DNA of 36,628 bases from Holosporales bacterium (GCA_031266655.1 JAISAP010000025.1:1-36628), one strand, 5' to 3'. Positions 10,097 to 20,964 are shown, counted from the first letter of the stretch. Notes: a model not told the origin generated them from the letters alone. Program-made: numbers and translations.

Positions 10097-10241
10097 CGGT
10101 GTCATAAGCCCACGGCCAGCTGGGGCGTAGCCGTTTTTGCATTGCCTGCTGGAAGACTTTCCGGCTTTTCTTATTTTGGAAAAAGGTGCTATACTGGCGC
10201 AAGTTTCTTTGTGGGGTACTACAGAGACAAGAAATGAGGAT

Positions 10242-11171
10242 ATGATGACGAGAATGTACCGTGTGTTGCTCCTAACTACCTTGGGGGCTTTTTTCTTAAG
10301 CGTAGATGGTGCGCGTTGCATGGCAGAGCCTGCGCCAGCAGAGGATAAGCCTGCCAAGGAAAAGGGGGATCCCTCAGGCAAAAAGGTTGTGGGCGATCCG
10401 ATTGTTGCAAAAATCGGCAATGCAAAAGTGATTCGACGCTCCGAAGTGCTGGAGGCGATGCGCCGCATGCCACCTCAGGCCAAGCAAAACATGTCTTACG
10501 ACAAGATGTTCTCGTTGGCGCTTGAGAGTTTGATCCGGACGTACCTTCTCTCCGAGCATGCGCAGAGGTCGGGTGTAGAAAAAGATCCGGCTTTCAGAAA
10601 GGACTTTGAGAATGTTAAGAGCGAGCTGTTGGCCCAGCATGTCTTAATACTGGAAGTGCAGAGTAAGATTACTGAGGCAGATTTGCATGTGAGGCACAAA
10701 AAACTTGCTACAGAGTACCCGAAAGGGAAAGAGCACCAAATCTGGCAGAGCGTCGTTGCCTCAGAAGAGGAGGCAAAAGCGGTTATTGCTAGATTGGATA
10801 GCGGAGAGGACTTTCAGGTTGTTGCGAAGGAGAAAAGTCGGGCTCCTTCCAGGGAAAAGGGAGGAGACGAGGGGCATGTCATCCTGAGCATGCTCCCTCC
10901 GGAGCTGAAGGCTCCGCTGGAAGGATTAAAACCGGGTGAATACACGAAGACTGCGGTAAAAATAGGGGAGGCGTTCCATATCTTCAAACTGGGGGATCCA
11001 AGAGATGCGGTTCCTCCGAGTTTTGAAGACGCGAAGCAGGCGGTTGCCTCTGTCTGTTTCCAGGAGAAGGCGATGGAACTTGTCAAGAGGCTAGAGAGTC
11101 AAAAGAAGGTCGAGCGGTTCCATGAGGATGGGACGGTAGCACCTCCTCCGTCAGAAGAAACCGCGAAGTAG
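10242..11171 (+). CDS. Peptidylprolyl isomerase, parvulin/SurA-like, periplasmic
   Basis: In-frame ATG at 10242 gives signal peptide MMTRMYRVLLLTTLGAFFLSVDGARC; parvulin-like block QSVVASEEEAKAVIARLDSGEDFQVVAKEKSRAPSREKGGDEGHVILSMLPPELKAPLEGLKPGEYT. Confidence 0.85.
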   Translation: MMTRMYRVLLLTTLGAFFLSVDGARCMAEPAPAEDKPAKEKGDPSGKKVVGDPIVAKIGNAKVIRRSEVLEAMRRMPPQAKQNMSYDKMFSLALESLIRTYLLSEHAQRSGVEKDPAFRKDFENVKSELLAQHVLILEVQSKITEADLHVRHKKLATEYPKGKEHQIWQSVVASEEEAKAVIARLDSGEDFQVVAKEKSRAPSREKGGDEGHVILSMLPPELKAPLEGLKPGEYTKTAVKIGEAFHIFKLGDPRDAVPPSFEDAKQAVASVCFQEKAMELVKRLESQKKVERFHEDGTVAPPPSEETAK

Positions 11172-11289
11172 GCTGAGAGCGCTCTAAGGCGCCTCTTCGT
11201 GGGGTGGTGAGTGGCGCGCACGGAGGGGGCTGGCGGCGCCCCTTCAGAGGGGAGTGTGTGCACCTGTGCATACACTTTCCGGATAGTCC

Positions 11290-11912
11290 GGGTGATCATC
11301 TTGTCAGAGACCGGAGCCTGTTGAGGTTTTCTACGCGTTTGATCCAGGTCTCCGCAGGTGCAGTTTGCACGGAACGCTGGTATGAAATGGCCCGCTTTGG
11401 TATGGGCGTACCCCTGTGGGTCCTTGCGTAACGTTGATGTAGGGTCCTCATCGCCTTTGTGCCATTATTGGACTGAGAAAGTGTCGCAAAGACCCCACAT
11501 CACCTACGGGGTGTTGTTTAACACAAGAGTTCACCTTGAGGTTGGTCTCGCGAAATCTGTGGAGGTATTTCTACCCTTGATGCGAGGGTATTTCTGGAGG
11601 TTCAAGCGTAAGGTGCGCGTAGAGATATCGTTGCTCTTGTGATCGTATATGGACGATGCCACAAAGGGGCTTCGTGCCCCCTATGGGGTGCAGCTATTAC
11701 GGACTTGGCGCGGGGATATACCGTAGAAGGTAGTACGTAACGTCGGTGTAGAGTTATCCTCGCCTTTGCGACCTCACTAAATCGACTAGACGTCACAAAG
11801 TCCTTGCAGCGTTATGCCGCGGTTTTTTACATGCTCGATACAAGAATATACCTCAAAGGTTTATACGCAATGTTGATCTCAAATTATTCACGCCCTTGCG
11901 CTCACTAAAAGT
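11290..11912. repeat. Degenerate tandem array of ~130-bp units
   Basis: Recurring cores gtaacgttgatgtagggtcctcatcgcctttgtg / cgtaacgtcggtgtagagttatcctcgcctttgcgac / gcaatgttgatctcaaattattcacgcccttgcg, and cacaaag...cccc(ta)tggggtg. Confidence 0.65.
11659..11772 (+). repeat. Long direct repeat, copy 1
   Basis: Almost identical to 12691-12802, including the exact block attacggacttggcgcggggatataccgtagaaggtagtacgtaacgtcggtgtagagttatcctcgcctttgcgac. Confidence 0.9.
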
Positions 11913-12585
11913 AAAAGCTCTCTCCCAGCATCTTTTTTGTCTATTAATCAGATGAGTCCATAAACTGAGGAGATCTGTGCCTCTGTTGTTGTACTGAAAC
12001 TCATACTCCTTCAAGTGCAAGAGGAAGACATCACCTCTTAAACCGTTGGAACCTAGCACACGCCTCTTTGCGAAGCGCAAAACTCAATGCCGTTAACGTG
12101 GCTCTTGTCCTTAGAGGACTCACTCTTATACTGAAAAACTAGTGATCGTACCCATTCACAACAAGCCCATCGTGGGCGCTCCCGCCATCCGTAGGCACGT
12201 ATATTCTTCCAAAATTTCCCTGAAGGATAGGGATAGTGACCTCTCTCTTGAGTCATTCGGAACCATGCTAACAAACACCTTACCCTCTCTCTTCAGCAAA
12301 CCAAACACCGGAGTCTTTCCTGCGGCTCCACGACCTCTCTTCCCTCGCACCCTCTTCGCTCCAAAATAACTCTCATCAAGCTCTAAGACGCCGAAATCTC
12401 GAGAATTCTCCTCAAAACTAGGTCAGGTTGATCGTGTTTCACTTTATTTTGAACAATGTGCTAGCAGAACTTGCCGACATGTCCTCACAGAAACATGCAA
12501 GAATTCTGTGGTTTTCACCAGTCCCTAATCGACTGAATCTCTACATGCGTTACTGTACCTAACCTCATCTTTCCAAGAGAGAACC
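11913..12585 (-). mobile_element. Decayed IS1595/ISXO2-like insertion sequence (transposase pseudogene), relic 1
   Basis: Minus strand encodes LELDESYFGAKRVRGKRGRGAAGKTPVFGLLKREGKVFVSMVPNDSRE, then in shifted frames TDGG.AHDGLVVNGYDH, DKSHVNGIE and FLLHLKEYEFQYNNRGTDLLSL: the DDE/ISXO2 transposase order with frameshifts. End sequences aaaagctctctcccagca / ttccaagagagaacc form terminal inverted repeats. Confidence 0.8.
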
Positions 12586-12599
12586 TATGGTAATCCACT

Positions 12600-13122
12600 C
12601 CAACCCAGTACACCAACCTAATACAGGTGTATTCTCAGTTTTCGCGTAATGCTGGTGTAGGTTTGTGCTCTTATCGAGTTGCATAAGGTGCCACAAAGGC
12701 CCCGTGCCCCCTATGGGGTGCAGTTATTACGGACTTGGCGCGGGGATATACCGTAGAAGGTAGTACGTAACGTCGGTGTAGAGTTATCCTCGCCTTTGCG
12801 ACAACTAAGGTAGATGGGTTTTTCAAGAATCCCGTATCCCCCACGGGGCGCGGTTCTCTTTATGCACGTAGTACAGGAATCTACTTCAAAGGTTTACGTC
12901 TAATGTGCATGTTGATGTATCGTCGCCCTCTTGACTTCATCAAGTGGATGGAGGGCATGAGGACCCTGTGTCCCTATGGGCGCGGTTGAAGACCAACGAG
13001 AGTTTATGGATTGTTGGCGCATGCTCCGCATAGCTCCTATGAAACCTGATACAGAACTCTGCAGTTGCGGTTTTTGCGTAACGTTGATGCAGGGTTATCG
13101 TCGCCCTTGCGCCCATTAAAAA
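12600..13122. repeat. Second degenerate array of ~130-bp units
   Basis: Same cores as 11290-11912 (cgtaatgctggtgtagg..., gtaacgtcggtgtagagttatcctcgcctttgcgac, gcgtaacgttgatgcagggttatcgtcgcccttgcg). Confidence 0.65.
12691..12802 (+). repeat. Long direct repeat, copy 2
   Basis: Near-identical to 11659-11772. Confidence 0.9.
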
Positions 13123-13960
13123 ATGCTCTCTCCTAGCAACCTCATATTAGGTAGGGTGTGACATATTGAAGTTCAGTCGGTTAGGAGCTGATGAGAGGCA
13201 CGGAATTCTTGCATGTTTCTGCAAAGCCATGACAGCAAGTTCTGCGAGGTAATGGCTCAAAATCAAGTGGAACACGATTAACTTGCATTACAAGTACTTT
13301 CGAGAGTTAATCGTGCAGCAGAGTTTTGAGGAGAATTCTCGGGATTTTGGTGTCTTTGAGCTGGGTGAGAGCACCTTTGGAACAAAGAGAGGTCAAGGCT
13401 AAAGAGACCGTGGAATAGCAGGAAAGACTCCGGCGTTGGGTTGGCAAGACGGGAGGAGAGAGGCAAGTGTGAGAAAGAAGCTCACCTCCGCACTGTGACA
13501 GGGTTGCTACTTCTATGGCCCCCCTTAGATCGGCTCTTTCCGATCCTGCACCCTCTACATTGGCCTTTTTGCAGAAAACCTGTTGAAAGGGTAAGGAGAC
13601 CGATAACATGGGCCCAGACAGCTCAAAAGAGGAGCTGATGCTTGTTGTTCAGGAAGAGATTCTGGAAGGACTGATGCATTGCATAAGGCAAACTCCGACA
13701 GATTGGCCGTGCATGGCGAGCATCCTCGTCGCCTCTTTCCTTGCAGCAGCGAGCCCAAGAGAAGGATCGTCTTAGGGGTGTTGTAGCCTTCTGGAGCTCC
13801 GCAAAGCGGTGCTTAGCTGAGTTTAGCGGTTTTAAGGAGGTGATGTCTTCTCTTTTGCACTTAAAAGAATGTGCGTTCCCGTACAGCGACAGAGGCATAG
13901 CTCTCCTCAGTTTATTGACTAAGCCGGTCAACAAACAAAAAGACGCCGGGCGAGAGTCTT
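13123..13960 (+). mobile_element. Decayed IS1595/ISXO2-like insertion sequence, relic 2 (internal section replaced or diverged)
   Basis: 5' end aaatgctctctcctagcaacctcatattagg and 3' end agacgccgggcgagagtctt match relic 1 termini; fragments RDRGIAGKTPALG and AFWSSAKRCLAEFSGFKEVMSSLLHLKECAFPYSDRGIALLSLLTKPVNKQ. Confidence 0.75.
13608..13775 (+). CDS. Possible small ORF (55 aa) inside IS relic 2
   Basis: MGPDSSKEELMLVVQEEILEGLMHCIRQTPTDWPCMASILVASFLAAASPREGSS*; aaggaga upstream; occupies a region that does not resemble the transposase. Confidence 0.25.
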   Translation: MGPDSSKEELMLVVQEEILEGLMHCIRQTPTDWPCMASILVASFLAAASPREGSS

Positions 13961-14029
13961 CGTGAAAACCTGGCATTGCTTCGCTTTTTTAGGTAGCATC
14001 CAGCGATCTGAAGGAGAAAGGATCCGACC

Positions 14030-14905
14030 ATGCTGGGCCTTCAGGACATCGTGCTGCAGCTACATGCTTACTGGGGAAGGCACGGGTGCGCGATTGTTCC
14101 GTCCTACGACATGGAGATGGGAGCGGGCACCTTCCATCCTGAGACGCCCTTCCGCGCTCTCGGGCCGCGGCCGTGGCATGTGGCCTATGTGCAGCCCTCT
14201 CGGCGCCCAACGGACGGTCGCTACGCGGAAAACCCCAATCGCGTGCAGCGGTTGCACCAGTATCAGGTCATCCTCAAACCCTCTCCCGAGGATGTGCAGG
14301 AATTATACCTGAAAAGCCTTCAAGAGCTGGGCATTGACGGTCAGCACCACGACGTGCGTTTTGTCGAAGACGATTGGGAAAGCCCCACGCTTGGAGCCGC
14401 AGGACTGGGATGGGAAGTGTGGTGCGATGGCATGGAAATCTCGCAATTCACCTACTTTCAGCAAATGGGCGGATTCGAGTGCTCTCCCGTCACTGCAGAA
14501 TTGACGTATGGCCTAGAACGCCTCGCGCTCTTCATTCAAAAAAGCGACAGTATCTACGAGGTGAGCTGGAACGGAGTGGAGGGGCCCGGAAAAATTACCT
14601 ATGGAGACCTATATCAACGTTCTGAACGCGAATTTTCTGCCTATAATTTCGAACACGCAGATGTTACCACACTTCAGGCTCATTTCTCAGATGCGGAAAA
14701 AGCCTGCACGCAACTGCTCTCACAGAAGCTGGTGCTTCCCGCTTACGACCAATGCATCAAGGCAAGTCATCTCTTTAATCTCCTAGACGCTCGGGGAGCT
14801 ATCAGCGCCCTCGAAAGGGCTAGCGTCATTGGGCATGTGCGCGCTCTCGCAAGAGGATGCTTCCAGACCTGGCTTGAGGCAGAAAGCCCTCCTGAAGCCT
14901 CCTAA
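14030..14905 (+). CDS. glyQ: Glycine--tRNA ligase alpha subunit
   Basis: [86 protein letters not shown]: hallmark GlyQ sequence. Confidence 0.97.
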   Translation: MLGLQDIVLQLHAYWGRHGCAIVPSYDMEMGAGTFHPETPFRALGPRPWHVAYVQPSRRPTDGRYAENPNRVQRLHQYQVILKPSPEDVQELYLKSLQELGIDGQHHDVRFVEDDWESPTLGAAGLGWEVWCDGMEISQFTYFQQMGGFECSPVTAELTYGLERLALFIQKSDSIYEVSWNGVEGPGKITYGDLYQRSEREFSAYNFEHADVTTLQAHFSDAEKACTQLLSQKLVLPAYDQCIKASHLFNLLDARGAISALERASVIGHVRALARGCFQTWLEAESPPEAS

Positions 14906-15552
14906 TTTTCCTGGGAAGCACGCCAATCTTGCAGGAATTTCTCAAGACCGATGTCCGTCAGGGGATGGACATAAAGCGAGCGAAATACGGAGGGTGCAAC
15001 GGTCACGATATGCGCGCCGGCGTGAGCAGCCTCTAAAACATGCTTCGGATGGCGCACGGAAGCCGCAAGGATCTCAGTATCCCAGTCGTGATCATAGTTG
15101 TAGAGATCCCTAATCTCCTCGATCAATTTCCGACCTTCCTGCCCACAGTCATCGATGCGCCCCATGAAAGGAGAGATATAAGCCGCCCCAGCACGTGCAG
15201 CCAGAAGGGCCTGCAAGGGAGAGAAACACAGCGTCGCATTGACAGGAATGGCCTCCTTATGCAAGGTCTTGCACGCCTTCAATCCATCAAAGGTAACGGG
15301 AATTTTGACCACCACGTTGCTCGCAAGATCGGCCAAAACGTGGGCTTCCTTCACAATTTCTTCGTAGTCAGTGGCAATCACCTCGGCACTGACTGGCCCC
15401 TCCAGAAGAGAGCAGATATCGCGAATGACATCCCTTTGTGAGCGCCGGGACTGCGCGATGAGCGTAGGGTTCGTCGTCACCCCCTCAATGAGCCCCGTCT
15501 CCACCAGCGCCGCAATCTCGTCCGTATCGACCGTATCCAGAAAAAACCGCAT
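14902..15552 (-). CDS. Transaldolase / fructose-6-phosphate aldolase family protein
   Basis: [58 protein letters not shown]-like and [11 protein letters not shown] motifs. Confidence 0.92.
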   Translation of the reverse strand: MRFFLDTVDTDEIAALVETGLIEGVTTNPTLIAQSRRSQRDVIRDICSLLEGPVSAEVIATDYEEIVKEAHVLADLASNVVVKIPVTFDGLKACKTLHKEAIPVNATLCFSPLQALLAARAGAAYISPFMGRIDDCGQEGRKLIEEIRDLYNYDHDWDTEILAASVRHPKHVLEAAHAGAHIVTVAPSVFRSLYVHPLTDIGLEKFLQDWRASQEN

Positions 15553-15624
15553 CGTCTCCCCCTCCCGCTCGAGAAGTATACGAAAAAGCGGGGTTTTCCG
15601 AAATCCCGTGGGGGGAGTACGTCT

Positions 15625-16416
15625 TCAGGTCAGAAAGCTCTGGAAAAGAGCGCTTTTGGGAAGCGTCTGCCTGCGCTTAAAGGAGATCTCATGATCCAGC
15701 AGCATCTGGAGAAGCGCGGCACGAGACTGCGGACGGGAGGAAAAGGACAGCACGGGCTCCGCCTTGGTGAGCGTCTTGAGTGTTCTCGCCAATAAGAGAC
15801 GGGTGGCAGCGACGGGCTCCAAAGAGCGGAGTGCCTGAACATCCCACCGCTCTGGCTGTGTGGCTTCCGAGCAAAAGCGCTGCAAAAAAGCCTCCTCTGT
15901 GTGCAGCAGCCACAGCTTCTGGCAGGTGCCTGCGCATTGCTCCTCCATCTCGCGAGACGTAAAAAGCGCTTCCGGCAGGTCCGGCATGCTCTCTCCTTGG
16001 AGAGAAAAGAAGAATTGCACCAGCGCTTGGCGATGACGTGGATTCTTGAAAAAGCCACAAGAAGGGTAGGACGTATGCTGCGCAAAATGCGTGGGAATTT
16101 TCTTGGCCTCTGGGGAGAGAAAAATCAGGGCGCGTCCCTGGGGTTGAAAGCTGTCCAGGAAGGGCTCCAGAGACGGAAGGGAGGCGTCGGTCACACCCTC
16201 GAGCAGGAGCAGGGTTTGCGGCTCTCCAAAAAGCCCTTGCTGCACCCAAGGGCAGAAATTCTTGATAAAAGCAGGCTTCTCACGTAGGACGTTCCCCCCT
16301 GCCTTCCGGGCAGCCGTTTCGCACCACTGCGCAAAAGCCTGTTTGGACGAAGCATCGTTTCCGAAGAGGAACACCGCCGGCGCTTGCCAGGCTTTCTGTA
16401 GATCCTCGAAGGTCAT
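15625..16416 (-). CDS. holA: DNA polymerase III subunit delta
   Basis: 263 aa; delta-like pattern (LFGNDASSKQAFAQW, LLLLEGVTDASLPSLEPFL); located after leuS-lptE as in other alphaproteobacteria. Confidence 0.7.
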   Translation of the reverse strand: MTFEDLQKAWQAPAVFLFGNDASSKQAFAQWCETAARKAGGNVLREKPAFIKNFCPWVQQGLFGEPQTLLLLEGVTDASLPSLEPFLDSFQPQGRALIFLSPEAKKIPTHFAQHTSYPSCGFFKNPRHRQALVQFFFSLQGESMPDLPEALFTSREMEEQCAGTCQKLWLLHTEEAFLQRFCSEATQPERWDVQALRSLEPVAATRLLLARTLKTLTKAEPVLSFSSRPQSRAALLQMLLDHEISFKRRQTLPKSALFQSFLT

Positions 16417-16910
16417 AAGGCAGCAACTTTCTGAAAGTGCATCCGAATTTGCTCGACGATGTCAGAGCCAACTTGATCGATCATCGCATCATCCATGCTA
16501 TTAAACACTGCAAAAGTAACCTGTGAGCTGGTATCCGTTGCCCCGTACGTCGAGCTCGCGGTCGCTCCTCCTCCGCACACCGACTGCTTGTCTTTTGCCT
16601 TCACAAGGGAGAACACCGCACTGTACGTGCGCCCAATACGGCCTATATTGCCCTCGATTTGAGCTAAGTACACCCTCAGCACGTATCGCTCTTTGGCAGG
16701 AATCGGCACGTCGCGCAGCTGCTGGATCAAGCAGTTCCTAAGGCGATTGCCTCCGCGATTCGCAATCGTGTCCACGACAACGGGAACAGGCACTGCCGGA
16801 GCGTCCTTGCGTTTCATGTGCAGGGGCGCCACCCGTGTGCACCCGATGCACAACGCGCTAAGAGACCACAAAATTAAGGATCTTTTGAGGAACAAATATC
16901 GTGCGTTCAA
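16413..16910 (-). CDS. lptE: LptE-like LPS assembly lipoprotein
   Basis: Lipobox LSALCIGC; position between leuS and holA; size and AIVDQIRMHF-like C-terminus. Start within the leuS 3' end. Confidence 0.65.
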   Translation of the reverse strand: MNARYLFLKRSLILWSLSALCIGCTRVAPLHMKRKDAPAVPVPVVVDTIANRGGNRLRNCLIQQLRDVPIPAKERYVLRVYLAQIEGNIGRIGRTYSAVFSLVKAKDKQSVCGGGATASSTYGATDTSSQVTFAVFNSMDDAMIDQVGSDIVEQIRMHFQKVAAL

Positions 16911-19401
16911 CCGTTTTTCCTTTTAAAGCTGATGCAATATTCTGCACCTCCTGTGCTGCGCGCAGCACCTCTTCCTGCGTCGCCTTCTGCGGCACTTGCA
17001 GGATGGTGCGCGTCTTACCATTGATCTGCACCGCCATTTCCACGGTCTCTTGGATCAGATACGCAGGATCTGGCTTGGGCCAAGGGGCCGCTACGACAAA
17101 CGTCGTTTCTCCAAGCGTGTGCCAAATTTCTTCTGCGAGATGGGGGAGAACCGGGGAGAGCAGCACCGCCCAGATCCGGAAGGCTCCCTGCAAGGCGGTG
17201 GCCTCTACGTTTTGGGCTTGTACCGCATCATAAAGGGCCGTCGTGAGCTCGCGCAGGAGGGCAATAGCGCGGTTCATCTGGGATTCTTCATAAAAAGTCG
17301 TTGTCCGATCCAGAATCGGGTGCACAACGCGCAGGAACGCCTCTGTCGCCGAGGGATCGGCTTTCCCAAAGACGTTGGGGGCGCTCGTCACCTGCTCTGC
17401 TAGGCGCCAAACGCGATTGACGAATCGCCAACTTCCCTCGATCCCCTTTTCGGACCATTCCAAATCGCGGTCGATCGGTGTGTCCGACAGAATGAAGAGG
17501 CGCACAGCGTCGGCGCCGTACGTGCGCACCATGGCATCAGGATCGACGACATTCTTCTTGCTTTTGCTCATCTTTTCCGAGCGATACACTTGCACCGGAG
17601 CTCCATCTTTGCGCTTAACGTACGTATTCCCCCGCTTTTCCACCTCCTCCGGGAAGATCCAAGTGCCAGAGGCGTCCTTGTAGGCTGGGTGGCACACCAT
17701 TCCTTGCGTCAGAAGCCGCGTGAAAGGTTCATCAGGAACGGGGTACCCGCAAGCGTGGAGCGCACGTGAGAAGAACCGCGCATAGAGGAGATGAAGGACC
17801 GCGTGCTCTATGCCCCCAATATAGTATCCGACGGGCATCCATTGCTGAACGGATTGCGCGGAAAAGGGGCCGTCCTCCTGACGGGGAGAGCAAAAGCGCA
17901 GGAAATACCAGGAGGAATCCACGAATGTGTCCAAGGTATCCGTTTCCCGCGTGGCCGCTTGTCCGCAGACAGGGCAGGTCGTGTGCTTCCAAGTGGGGTG
18001 CAGCTCTAGCGGGTTTCCAGGAGCGTCAAAGGAGACATCTTCCGGAAGCGTCACCGGAAGATCCTTTTCTGGCACAGGAACGACGCCACACTGCGCGCAA
18101 TGGATCACGGGAATCGGGCATCCCCAATAGCGCTGTCGGGACACTCCCCAATCTCGCAGGCGCGTGAAGGTAGCCGCCTTTCCTACTCCCAAGCGCTCAG
18201 CCTCCTTGACGGTGTACGCGAAGGCTTCCGGCACTGTTTTTCCATCGAGAAAAAAAGAGTGCACCATTGCGCCTTCTTTCTTTGTGTAGGGAAGGGGCGC
18301 GTCTGCCCCCTCTTGCTGGATGACGGGGAGGATCGGGAGATCATACTTCTTGGCAAACTCGTAGTCGCGTTCATCGTGCGCGGGTGTCCCAAAAATAGCG
18401 CCCGTTCCGTAGGTGGTGAGGACAAAGTTTGCAACATAAATGGGGATGGTTTTCCCCTCTACGAAAGGATGATGAGCGCAGACGCCGGTGGCAAAACCCT
18501 GTTTGTCCATGGTCTCTAAATCGGCAGCGGCTGTGGAAACACGATCACAGGAGCGGATAAACTCGGAGAGAGCGGCGTTCGTTTGCGCCAAGCCTTCCGC
18601 AAGAGGATGATGCGGCGCAAGGGCGATGAAGCTCGCGCCAAAAATGGTCTCTGGCCGTGTGGAGAAGAGATCGAGCCGCTCCGCTTGCCCCGCGATACGG
18701 AGGGAAAACGTCAGCCCCTGCGACCGCCCGATCCAATTCTTCTGCATGAGGCGCACTTTCTCGGGCCATTCGGGCAAAGCGTCCTCTACCCCCTGCAGAA
18801 GGGCCTCTGAGAAGTCTGTGATCTTGAAAAACCACTGGTCCAGACTCCGACGTTCTACCGCAGCACCAGAACGCCACCCCTTTCCGTCAATCACCTGCTC
18901 ATTGGCAAGAACGCAGGCATCAACGGGGTCCCAATTCACCGTTGCCTTTTCTCTGTACACCAACCCTTTTTGGAGGAACTGCAGAAAGAGCTTTTGCTGA
19001 TGTTTGTAATATCCAGGATGACAGGTCGCGATCTCCTGGCTCCAGTCATAGGAGAATCCCAGCGGTCCCAGCTGCGTGCGCATCGCCTTGATGTTCTCAT
19101 AGGTCCAAACGCGGGGGTGAACACGACGCTCAAGAGCGGCGTTCTCCGCGGGAAGACCGAAGGCATCCCACCCCATCGGGTGCAGAACTGCGTACCCTTG
19201 CGCCCTTTTGAACCGGGCGATCGCATCTCCAATCGCGTAGTTGCGAATATGTCCGATGTGGAAGCGCCCCGAGGGGTATGGGAACATTTCCAAAACGTAG
19301 AGGCAAGGCTTTTTCTCTTTCCGTGCTGCATCTACGGCATAAACCTTGGCCTCTTCCCAGGCATGCTGCCACTTCTGTTCCGTTTCTTGAAAGTTATACA
19401 T
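16858..19401 (-). CDS. leuS: Leucine--tRNA ligase
   Basis: [51 protein letters not shown] motifs; 847 aa. Confidence 0.97.
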   Translation of the reverse strand: MYNFQETEQKWQHAWEEAKVYAVDAARKEKKPCLYVLEMFPYPSGRFHIGHIRNYAIGDAIARFKRAQGYAVLHPMGWDAFGLPAENAALERRVHPRVWTYENIKAMRTQLGPLGFSYDWSQEIATCHPGYYKHQQKLFLQFLQKGLVYREKATVNWDPVDACVLANEQVIDGKGWRSGAAVERRSLDQWFFKITDFSEALLQGVEDALPEWPEKVRLMQKNWIGRSQGLTFSLRIAGQAERLDLFSTRPETIFGASFIALAPHHPLAEGLAQTNAALSEFIRSCDRVSTAAADLETMDKQGFATGVCAHHPFVEGKTIPIYVANFVLTTYGTGAIFGTPAHDERDYEFAKKYDLPILPVIQQEGADAPLPYTKKEGAMVHSFFLDGKTVPEAFAYTVKEAERLGVGKAATFTRLRDWGVSRQRYWGCPIPVIHCAQCGVVPVPEKDLPVTLPEDVSFDAPGNPLELHPTWKHTTCPVCGQAATRETDTLDTFVDSSWYFLRFCSPRQEDGPFSAQSVQQWMPVGYYIGGIEHAVLHLLYARFFSRALHACGYPVPDEPFTRLLTQGMVCHPAYKDASGTWIFPEEVEKRGNTYVKRKDGAPVQVYRSEKMSKSKKNVVDPDAMVRTYGADAVRLFILSDTPIDRDLEWSEKGIEGSWRFVNRVWRLAEQVTSAPNVFGKADPSATEAFLRVVHPILDRTTTFYEESQMNRAIALLRELTTALYDAVQAQNVEATALQGAFRIWAVLLSPVLPHLAEEIWHTLGETTFVVAAPWPKPDPAYLIQETVEMAVQINGKTRTILQVPQKATQEEVLRAAQEVQNIASALKGKTVERTIFVPQKILNFVVS

Positions 19402-19900
19402 GCTTCCTCCTCTGTTGTGCCGCTAAGGAGCCCTTCTGCAGGATCTGCTTCCGAAGGGTCTCTGCGAGGTCCGGTGCAGGGGGCTTATCCCACCACCTGC
19501 CAGAATGGTACTCCTGCGTGAACACCTGGACATGCGGCTGCCGGTCTTTCAAGCGCACAACAACCTTTGTGTGCCGATGAGCAGCTTCTTCCTTCCAATC
19601 CGTCACGATGAGACCTGCTGTGGCATCGCAGGAGGCAAGTGGGTAAGACGAGAGAGTGTCCAAAGCAGCTTGGAACAACGCTGAAGAGGACTGCGATTGT
19701 GCTTCCGCCTTCTCTCCCTTGTTGAGCCGAAACGTGAGCGTCTCTTCTCCAAACAGCTTTCCGACGCTATTGAATTTTCGGTAGTAACGCCCCCCACGCA
19801 CCGCCGGAGAGGGGCGAGACGGAGCATCAGAAGCGCAAGCGACAAGCGCCAGTACGCCGAGAAGTAAAGCGTCACTCTTTATGTTCACAGGTTCACGCAC
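19394..19900 (-). CDS. DUF3576 domain-containing lipoprotein
   Basis: Cys near end of signal ([12 protein letters not shown]), [23 protein letters not shown] motif, position upstream of leuS. Confidence 0.75.
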   Translation of the reverse strand: MREPVNIKSDALLLGVLALVACASDAPSRPSPAVRGGRYYRKFNSVGKLFGEETLTFRLNKGEKAEAQSQSSSALFQAALDTLSSYPLASCDATAGLIVTDWKEEAAHRHTKVVVRLKDRQPHVQVFTQEYHSGRWWDKPPAPDLAETLRKQILQKGSLAAQQRRKHV

Positions 19901-19998
19901 ATCCGGTGAGAATTTTAGTAGAAAGGCCCTTTATCTGTCCATGGGCAGACGGAGACCCTGGCCAAGGATCGGACATTCTGTTAGAAGGGAAGGCGTGG

Positions 19999-20074
19999 TC
20001 CCCGGTAGCTCAGTTGGTAGAGCAAGTGGCTGTTAACCACTGGGTCGCTGGTTCGAGTCCGGCCCGGGGAGCCA
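19999..20074 (+). tRNA. tRNA-Asn (anticodon GTT), CCA encoded
   Basis: Cloverleaf: TCCCCGG TA GCTC AGTTGGTA GAGC A AGTGG CTGTTAA CCACT GGGTC GCTGG TTCGAGT CCGGC CCGGGGA G CCA. Confidence 0.95.
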
Positions 20075-20226
20075 TCTTGTCGTTGGGTAAGTGTCTATTT
20101 TGTCACACGGAAGGGAAAAGGTGTGCTTTTCGAGTTGCTTCTCCTTCCAGAGGTGCTATAGTCCCTCTTCGGGAAGGGGCGTGGTGCGTACTTCCGCGTG
20201 AGAGTTGGTTTTTTGAGGGAAAGGTT

Positions 20227-20964
20227 ATGAAAAAGGAAGTAATAGTTTGTGGAATGTTGGCGCTGGTGTCTTCTGTTGCCGCGGCTCAGGGGGGAGAGAT
20301 CGCCTCGGTTCCAGAGCCCGTGGCAATGAGCTGCGCTCGGTCTCCTTATGTGTTCCATGGGTTGTTTGCCGGTCTCGGGGGCGGAGCTGTCGGAACGGTC
20401 ATTAAAGGGAAGGAGACGAAGGAAAAGGGCGAGGATTTTTCGGAGTTCAAGAGAACTGGTGGACTGGCGAATGTCATCATCGGGTATGTGCACGCTTTGC
20501 TGAATGGATTCACCGTTGGAGGGCAGTTGGACCTCGGGTTTCCTTTCGGACTTAAGGTAAAAGAGGGTGATGCAGAAGACAAGCAGGTAAAAACCCCGAA
20601 GGAGAAAGCTACTACATTTGAGGTGAAGCCTTTTTCTGTTGGCGGAAGTGTCCTTCTCGGATACAACAACGCGAAAATGAGAGGTATGATTGCCTTCAAA
20701 GGTGGATTTGAGTGGGGGGCGTTGAAGGTTAAGAGCAAGATTGGGACTGAAACGAAAGAGTCTGAGAAGGAAATCAATCTATTCTCGATTCCGCTGGGAG
20801 CCTTCTACGCTTGTAAAGTCCACAAGAACGTGGCCATCACCGTTGGCGGAGAATACAAGGTTGGGCTGAAGGCGAAAGAGAAACTTGGAGAGAAGTCGGA
20901 TCAAGAGATCGAGTTCAGTCCAAGCGGTTGGAGCGCCGGAGTGGCGGTTCTTTACAACCTGTAA
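20227..20964 (+). CDS. Outer-membrane beta-barrel protein (hypothetical)
   Basis: In-frame ATG at 20227 after ggaaagg; signal peptide MKKEVIVCGMLALVSSVAAAQ; Gly-rich alternating strands; C-terminus ends VAVLYNL. The longer 19906 ORF would read through the tRNA. Confidence 0.75.
   Translation: MKKEVIVCGMLALVSSVAAAQGGEIASVPEPVAMSCARSPYVFHGLFAGLGGGAVGTVIKGKETKEKGEDFSEFKRTGGLANVIIGYVHALLNGFTVGGQLDLGFPFGLKVKEGDAEDKQVKTPKEKATTFEVKPFSVGGSVLLGYNNAKMRGMIAFKGGFEWGALKVKSKIGTETKESEKEINLFSIPLGAFYACKVHKNVAITVGGEYKVGLKAKEKLGEKSDQEIEFSPSGWSAGVAVLYNL

Noticed and set aside
10111-10138. acggccagctggggcgtagccgttttt, terminator-like
   Set aside because: Only a 5-bp outer stem (ACGGC/GCCGT); suggestive but too weak to list as a feature.
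11172-11240. Possible terminator after the parvulin gene (agagcgctct, ggcgcc palindromes)
   Set aside because: Palindromes present but no adjacent T-tract.
11290-13122. CRISPR array
   Set aside because: Units are ~130 bp, degenerate and contiguous, with no short identical repeats separated by unique spacers and no cas genes.
19906-20226. N-terminal 107 codons of the 352-aa ORF 19906-20964
   Set aside because: Reads through the tRNA-Asn gene; the in-frame ATG at 20227 has an RBS and signal peptide.
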